Source: F23-D06 sp963620035 (lineage in GTDB: Bacteria > Bacteroidota > Bacteroidia > Bacteroidales > WCHB1-69). Taken from it: a stretch of 64,000 nucleotides of DNA. A program made the position numbers and the translations under genes. Positions 60,425 to 64,000 of this stretch are shown piece by piece. The notes below the pieces were generated by a model that saw nothing but the letters and a program-made list of their open reading frames with translations, was not told the DNA's origin and ran no database searches. Position 1 is the first letter of the stretch. Each line of letters opens with the position of its first letter. Location: NCBI GenBank assembly GCA_963620035.1, contig CAVEXN010000004.1, positions 48,348 through 112,347 on the forward strand. Reading direction: 5' to 3'.

Positions 60425-61086
60425 CAGATTGAGATGGGATACAAGTAATCGATTGTCATGAAGCCTTTTATGGAAGAGTCGTCCATAAAGTTGGAAAGCC
60501 GCAATGCGGCGTAGGTGCCGTCTGCAAGCCGTAGTATATATATTTTTCCGGAAAGCGTGTATATCGGAGGCATCGTAGAGGTGTTCACGTCAAGCCATTG
60601 CGAGAGACAAGGGTTGTAGTAACTTTCGGCATAAAGGACGATGCCGTCCATCATCTGCGACATGTCCACGGCAATCCGGTTAGTAGTCCATTCGTCGGCC
60701 ACGTACTCAGCGGCTGCAAGCCGGTCAAGACCGGGCAGTGCGGTGAAATCGGCGGCGCTGCTCTCCGACACCGCACCGCCGTTCGTCTTGGCATCATAGC
60801 GGTGAACGGCAAAGTCCCATCTTGCGGGTTCTATGCTGTCAATGGGAACTTTAGCCACCTCCTTGTTGTGCAAGTCTATGTATTGCCAATGGGTGAAAGA
60901 GGTGGCGTCGATGTAAATGCGCCCCGAATGTGTGCTCGCGTCTTCGGAGATGAAGCCGTACTCGTTCTTCGCCTGTTCGACAGGGTTGTCGTACAAAAAA
61001 CCGAAAATACCATTGCAGGCGGGGAGCGACAGCATAGCCGTCACCCCCACTGCCAACAACAGTATCGCTTTATGTTTAGCAAACAT
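60424..61086 (-). CDS. hmuY: HmuY-family haem-binding lipoprotein
   Basis: The 220-residue protein has a lipoprotein signal ending in SLPAC (Cys near residue 24). The mature part has HmuY-fold landmarks: YIDATSFTHWQYIDL, then WDFAVHRYDAKTNGG, and the C-terminal ITLS-like IYTLSGKIYILRLADG. HmuY captures haem at the surface and passes it to HmuR. The two haem-coordinating histidines of P. gingivalis HmuY are not assignable by eye, so the haem ligands may differ. It precedes hmuR. Confidence 0.85.
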   Translation of the reverse strand: MFAKHKAILLLAVGVTAMLSLPACNGIFGFLYDNPVEQAKNEYGFISEDASTHSGRIYIDATSFTHWQYIDLHNKEVAKVPIDSIEPARWDFAVHRYDAKTNGGAVSESSAADFTALPGLDRLAAAEYVADEWTTNRIAVDMSQMMDGIVLYAESYYNPCLSQWLDVNTSTMPPIYTLSGKIYILRLADGTYAALRLSNFMDDSSIKGFMTIDYLYPISI

Positions 61087-61113
61087 TGTTAAGGACTGGA
61101 ATAGACGTTCCGT

Positions 61114-61578
61114 TTATTTTCCGCTCCCGCTTTCCGGGGCCTTGCCGGTTTTGAACACGAGGGTAAGTCCGCCCATCACAGCCGGCACGCTGAACTGCAT
61201 CTCCGCATCGTCCAAGGAACGTATCGAGGCCGTGAACGAGCAGTCGTACGACGAGACATTGCCGCCCATGCCCATCTGCGTTTTCCCGTTGCCTGAAAGC
61301 ATATAAACGCCGTCATTTTCGGTCATCTGTGCATTCGCAATCTCAAACTCGCCGTAAGTCGCTGATTTGAGCGTAACCTTTGCCGTGCCGTCTTCGTTGG
61401 CCTCAACCGCCAGCGTTTCGCCATCGGTGCAGTTGTCTTGGAAATAGGCACAGCTGGCAAGGGTGTAGCCGCTGTAAGTGCCGGCAATGTCTTTGACAGT
61501 CGGGGCTTTGTGGCAAGCCGTGAAACACAATGCTGTCACTGACAGCAATAACAACAATCTGATTTTCATTCTTTTCAT
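61114..61578 (-). CDS. Calycin-like lipoprotein at the head of the haem operon
   Basis: From the ATG at 61578 the protein has 154 residues. A lipoprotein signal peptide (IRLLLLLSVTALCFTAC) places the acylated Cys at about residue 21. The mature part is a beta-barrel-type (calycin-like) domain: VKDIAGTYSGYTLASCAYF, TLAVEANEDGTAKVTLKSATYGEFEI, SFTASIRSLDDAEMQFSVP. Such calycin-like lipoproteins occur in Bacteroidota; here it precedes hmuY by 27 bp, so a haem- or porphyrin-related binding role is a reasonable inference. The original longer frame (61611) overlaps the promoter box. Confidence 0.75.
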   Translation of the reverse strand: MKRMKIRLLLLLSVTALCFTACHKAPTVKDIAGTYSGYTLASCAYFQDNCTDGETLAVEANEDGTAKVTLKSATYGEFEIANAQMTENDGVYMLSGNGKTQMGMGGNVSSYDCSFTASIRSLDDAEMQFSVPAVMGGLTLVFKTGKAPESGSGK

Positions 61579-61608
61579 AACTGTATTTTTATTGATTATT
61601 TCAGGTTG

Positions 61609-61616
61609 CAAAAATG
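61609..61616 (-). promoter_or_regulatory. -7-like promoter element of the hmu operon
   Basis: Leftward CATTTTTG differs from TAnnTTTG at the first two positions (CA instead of TA at position 1), 31 bp upstream of the ATG at 61578. Together with the adjacent inverted repeat it suggests a regulated promoter. Confidence 0.4.
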
Positions 61617-61637
61617 CGAGGTTGCAGAAAACCGTGC

Positions 61638-61687
61638 AATACTGACTTTTTGGTATTTTTTGCCGTTTTGTACCAAAATTCAGTATT
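61638..61687. promoter_or_regulatory. Long inverted repeat upstream of the hmu operon
   Basis: AATACTGA-C-TTTTTGGTA (61638-61655) and TACCAAAATTCAGTATT (61671-61687) are near-perfect inverted copies with one extra base, around a 15-base T-rich spacer. It lies 22 bp upstream of the promoter-like box, a natural position for an operator or a hairpin insulating the operon from the IS remnant. Confidence 0.55.
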
Positions 61688-61855
61688 CAGGGGACTATCA
61701 GGGGCAAAAAAACATAAATCAGTCCGATTGCTTTTCTTCAGACAGGAACAGTTGCCTTAACTAAAAAACATTACATTTGCCGCTCCGATTCATTCGGACC
61801 TTTCGGTCAAGGGATGAAGTGAAGGAGTATCTAAAAAATCATTTTGATGAAGATG

Positions 61856-62666
61856 CCAGTTTGTCGAAAAATATGGATTACACAATTTCATTGTAGTGGC
61901 AGACTCTGGTTTGATGAATAACGATAACATTGCCGATCTCGAAGAAAATGGCTACAAATACATCGTAGGCGCAAAGATAAAAAATGAAAGTGCAGACATA
62001 CAAAAATGTATACTTGCGCAACCGAAAATTAATGGGGAAATCGTTGAGCACGACAAGGGCAATGGGCGGCGATTGCCGGTAAGTTTCTCTGATGCCCATG
62101 CCAAAAAAGATGTTCATAATAGGGGAAAGGGAATACATCGTTTAGAGAAAGCATATAGTCGTGGAACTCTCACAAAAGACCACATCAACAAACGAGGTTA
62201 TAACAAGTTTTTGAAATTGGATGGCGACTTGAAAGTCTCTGTCAATTGCGACAAACTCGAGGCTGATGCCCAATGGGACGGGCTAAAAGGCTATATCACC
62301 AATACGAATTTGCCGGCTTGCGATGTTTCTACAGAACACCACAATTTATGGCATATAGAAAGGGCTTTTCTCATATCAAAACCGAAGATTGAGACAAGGC
62401 CGGTGTTTCATTTTACGCACCGACGAATCGAGGCGCAGATTTGCATCTGTTTTGTCGCGCTGAAGGTCTTTAAAGAGCTATAAAGGCACTTGAAGATATC
62501 TGATATAAACATGAGCGCAAATGAAGTTTTAGCACTTGCGCAAACGGTTGTTACAATACAGCTGACATTACTGTATGGCAAACAAACGATAACGCGAACA
62601 ATGCTCATGAAACGCCATCAGCGAATTGCACCATTGTTCTCAAATTTATTTTGGGGTACGCATTGA
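61856..62666 (+). pseudogene. Decayed IS1634-family transposase, C-terminal part
   Basis: The reading FIVVADSGLMNNDNIADLEENGYKYIVGAKIK, and DGLKGYITNTN, then WHIERAFLISKPKIETRPVFHF (all within one frame), is typical of the catalytic part of IS1634-type transposases. The N-terminal portion is missing (a TGA precedes position 61856 in this frame). The frame is interrupted by a TAA at 62481-62483 and then continues with LKISDINMSANEVLALAQTVV to a TGA at 62664-62666. So it is a fragment with a premature stop, without detectable inverted repeats. Confidence 0.75.
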
Positions 62667-62671
62667 CGGTG

Positions 62672-63691
62672 TCAGGAGTCCTGGGATAAATGGTGATGCC
62701 CCTTGATTATTTCGCGACCGTCACCGTCGTTGCCCCGGACCTGTTCGGCTTCTTTTTCACAAACATGCGGCAAAACCACGTCATTTCCGCTTTGCGCATC
62801 ACGTTTCGACTTGCTCTTCACCACAAGCCACACCCCCATGAACACCAAAACAACGGCGACTCCCTGCTGCCACGTGAAGACGCCCAGACCCGTGAGAACA
62901 CTCACAGACACGGCCACGATAGGTTGCACATAATTATATACGCTGACCACCGTGGGACGCAGCACCCTCTGACTCTCGATGGAGAGAAGATAGCTGACAA
63001 ACGTACCGAAGAACACCACGTAGCCCACCTCCGCCCATACGCCGGGAGCAATGGCAGTCCACCGCAAACATTCCAGATGACTCCAAGACACGGGTGCCAC
63101 AAACACCGTAGCCCAGGTAAACATCCACTTGTTTACGGTAATGGCATTATACCTCTTAATTAGTTTGTTGAACAACGACAGGTAAAGAGCAAACGACAAC
63201 TGCGCGCATATACACATCAAATCGCCACGGATATCTCCCACCCGTGAGCTTGCCGCCGTGGCGCTGCTGAGGATGAGCACCACTGCTCCCATGCAACCAA
63301 TAGCCACACCGCCGGCTTTCTTCAGCGTGATGGGTTCGCCAAGGATGAGGAAAGAAAGTATCATGGCGAAGATAGGCATGGAGGTGGTGACGATGCTGGC
63401 ATTGACGGGCGATGTAACACTCAAGCCTATGGTAAACAAACACTGATTGAACACCACGCCAAACAAAGCGGCGCCCGCCAAGAGCGCCACGTCGCGCAAA
63501 GGCACGTGCTCATGCATGCCAAACAGCGAGGCCGTCCAAAACAACAAGGCAGCACCCGCCAAACGAAAACCAACCATCGAGATACCGTCAACGCCTCTGT
63601 TTATGGCATCCTTACACACAGGCGACATCAGACCCCACATAGTCTCAGCCGCAAACATGCTGAGATGAGCCTGCAAAGGTTTATTCTTCAT
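62672..63691 (-). CDS. EamA/DMT-family transporter
   Basis: The 339-residue protein has ten predicted membrane helices in two EamA repeats. The first half has MWGLMSPVCKDAINRG and a TSPVNASIVTTSMPIFAMILSFLILGEPITLKKAGG stretch, and the second has VYNYVQPIVAVSVSVLTGLGVF; both are typical of DMT exporters. The substrate is unknown. It is the right-most gene, tail to tail with the transposase remnant (5 bp). A canonical Shine-Dalgarno AAGGAG (63706-63701) sits 9 bases before the ATG, unlike other genes here. Confidence 0.9.
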   Translation of the reverse strand: MKNKPLQAHLSMFAAETMWGLMSPVCKDAINRGVDGISMVGFRLAGAALLFWTASLFGMHEHVPLRDVALLAGAALFGVVFNQCLFTIGLSVTSPVNASIVTTSMPIFAMILSFLILGEPITLKKAGGVAIGCMGAVVLILSSATAASSRVGDIRGDLMCICAQLSFALYLSLFNKLIKRYNAITVNKWMFTWATVFVAPVSWSHLECLRWTAIAPGVWAEVGYVVFFGTFVSYLLSIESQRVLRPTVVSVYNYVQPIVAVSVSVLTGLGVFTWQQGVAVVLVFMGVWLVVKSKSKRDAQSGNDVVLPHVCEKEAEQVRGNDGDGREIIKGHHHLSQDS

Positions 63692-63700
63692 TGCTTATCA

Positions 63701-63706
63701 CTCCTT
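63701..63706 (-). promoter_or_regulatory. Strong Shine-Dalgarno of the EamA transporter gene
   Basis: Leftward AAGGAG, 9 bases before the ATG. Shine-Dalgarno sites are rare in Bacteroidota, whose ribosomes largely hide the anti-SD. Confidence 0.6.
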
Positions 63707-63718
63707 AAAAAAACGCCG

Positions 63719-63726
63719 CAAAAATA
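63719..63726 (-). promoter_or_regulatory. -7 promoter element of the EamA transporter gene
   Basis: Leftward TATTTTTG, 27 bp upstream of the ATG. Confidence 0.5.
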
Positions 63727-64000
63727 GCACCGAAAACAATCTGTTGGGAGAGTCATCGGAATGATTTATCCGTCAGTGACTCGTCTGTTCTGAAAGCATG
63801 CCGCGTCATCCGCCTTGTCAAGGATGGACAATGAAATACGAGTGGCCGTCCAGCATGGCGGAGATGTTCGCTTAATCGAACTATGTTTATCTTTTTATTG
63901 TAGGGGCCGGGACTTCCAATTTGTAGAACATAGATAAATTCTCTAGGGAACCTCTATTATTAACTTTTTTACACCTCACCTTCAGACTATGCGAGGTTCG
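63727..64000. other. Gene-free right end of the window
   Basis: About 270 bp beyond the EamA promoter with no credible ORF. The last 60 bases carry CTAGGGAACCTC and an AACTTTTTTACACC stretch that could belong to an insertion sequence beginning outside the window, but there is no transposase sequence to support this. Confidence 0.4.

Noticed and set aside
1..64000. CRISPR array, prophage, or rRNA operon
   Set aside because: No evenly spaced repeats, phage structural genes or rRNA sequence were seen. The HTH regulator at 11.2 kb has no phage neighbours.

Overview
The window is chromosomal DNA of a Bacteroidota bacterium, most likely order Bacteroidales. The reasons are the many TAnnTTTG (-7) promoter boxes a short distance upstream of start codons, the near absence of Shine-Dalgarno sequences, and Bacteroidota-specific families: PorZ, a PorV/PorQ-type barrel, GldH, DUF3822, a COX24-like micro-protein, an RNase E/G of the Bacteroidota type, and an HmuY/HmuR/HmuS haem operon. 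Coding density is high, genes often overlap by ATGA or TGATG, and base composition looks moderately GC-rich except near the right end. Species cannot be named from the sequence alone.

Left part (1-11.2 kb): the 3' end of a type I asparaginase gene; then a leftward block with an M16 peptidase, an SDR fused to a zinc-ribbon-like tail, a FISUMP-domain protein, a MurL-like epimerase, a sugar-nucleotide-type nucleotidyltransferase, and YifB. A rightward crotonase/3-hydroxyacyl-CoA dehydrogenase pair follows, ending in a strong terminator. Middle-left (11.2-24.9 kb): an XRE regulator, a 0.5 kb AT-rich spacer, then housekeeping genes (a small ORF, folK, a deoxynucleoside kinase, DUF3822, rsmD, pth, a barrel protein, tRNA-Val, PAS, rlmB, a phosphoesterase, a short MiaA-like gene, rbfA, a LolC/E-like permease, porZ, recO).

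24.9-31.7 kb holds one rightward operon resembling a compact aryl-polyene/flexirubin-type pathway: aromatic amino acid ammonia-lyase, ketoreductase, ketosynthase, ACP, acyltransferase, O-methyltransferase, FabZ-like hotdog protein, thioesterase. It closes with a hairpin facing prs. 31.7-44.8 kb is mainly housekeeping (prs, prfB with its programmed frameshift, recX, RNase E/G, the COX24-like micro-protein, HU, deoC, a PorV/Q-like barrel, a THUMP methyltransferase, ornithine aminotransferase, YgiQ, viroplasmin/RNase H, gldH). 45-51 kb: 2-oxoacid:ferredoxin oxidoreductase (korAB), lpxD, an lpxC without the usual FabZ fusion, GNAT, and an opine-dehydrogenase-family gene.

52.3-61.6 kb is a leftward haem-acquisition operon: a calycin-like lipoprotein, HmuY, the TonB-dependent receptor HmuR, the giant CobN-like HmuS, and three membrane proteins HmuT/U/V. 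An inverted repeat lies just upstream of its promoter. The right end carries a decayed IS1634-type transposase, an EamA transporter gene with an atypically strong Shine-Dalgarno, and about 300 bp without genes. The most interesting items are the compact pigment-like operon, the haem operon with its accessory lipoprotein and HmuS insertion, the MurL-like protein, the MiaA-like protein lacking its tRNA-binding arm, and the unfused LpxC.
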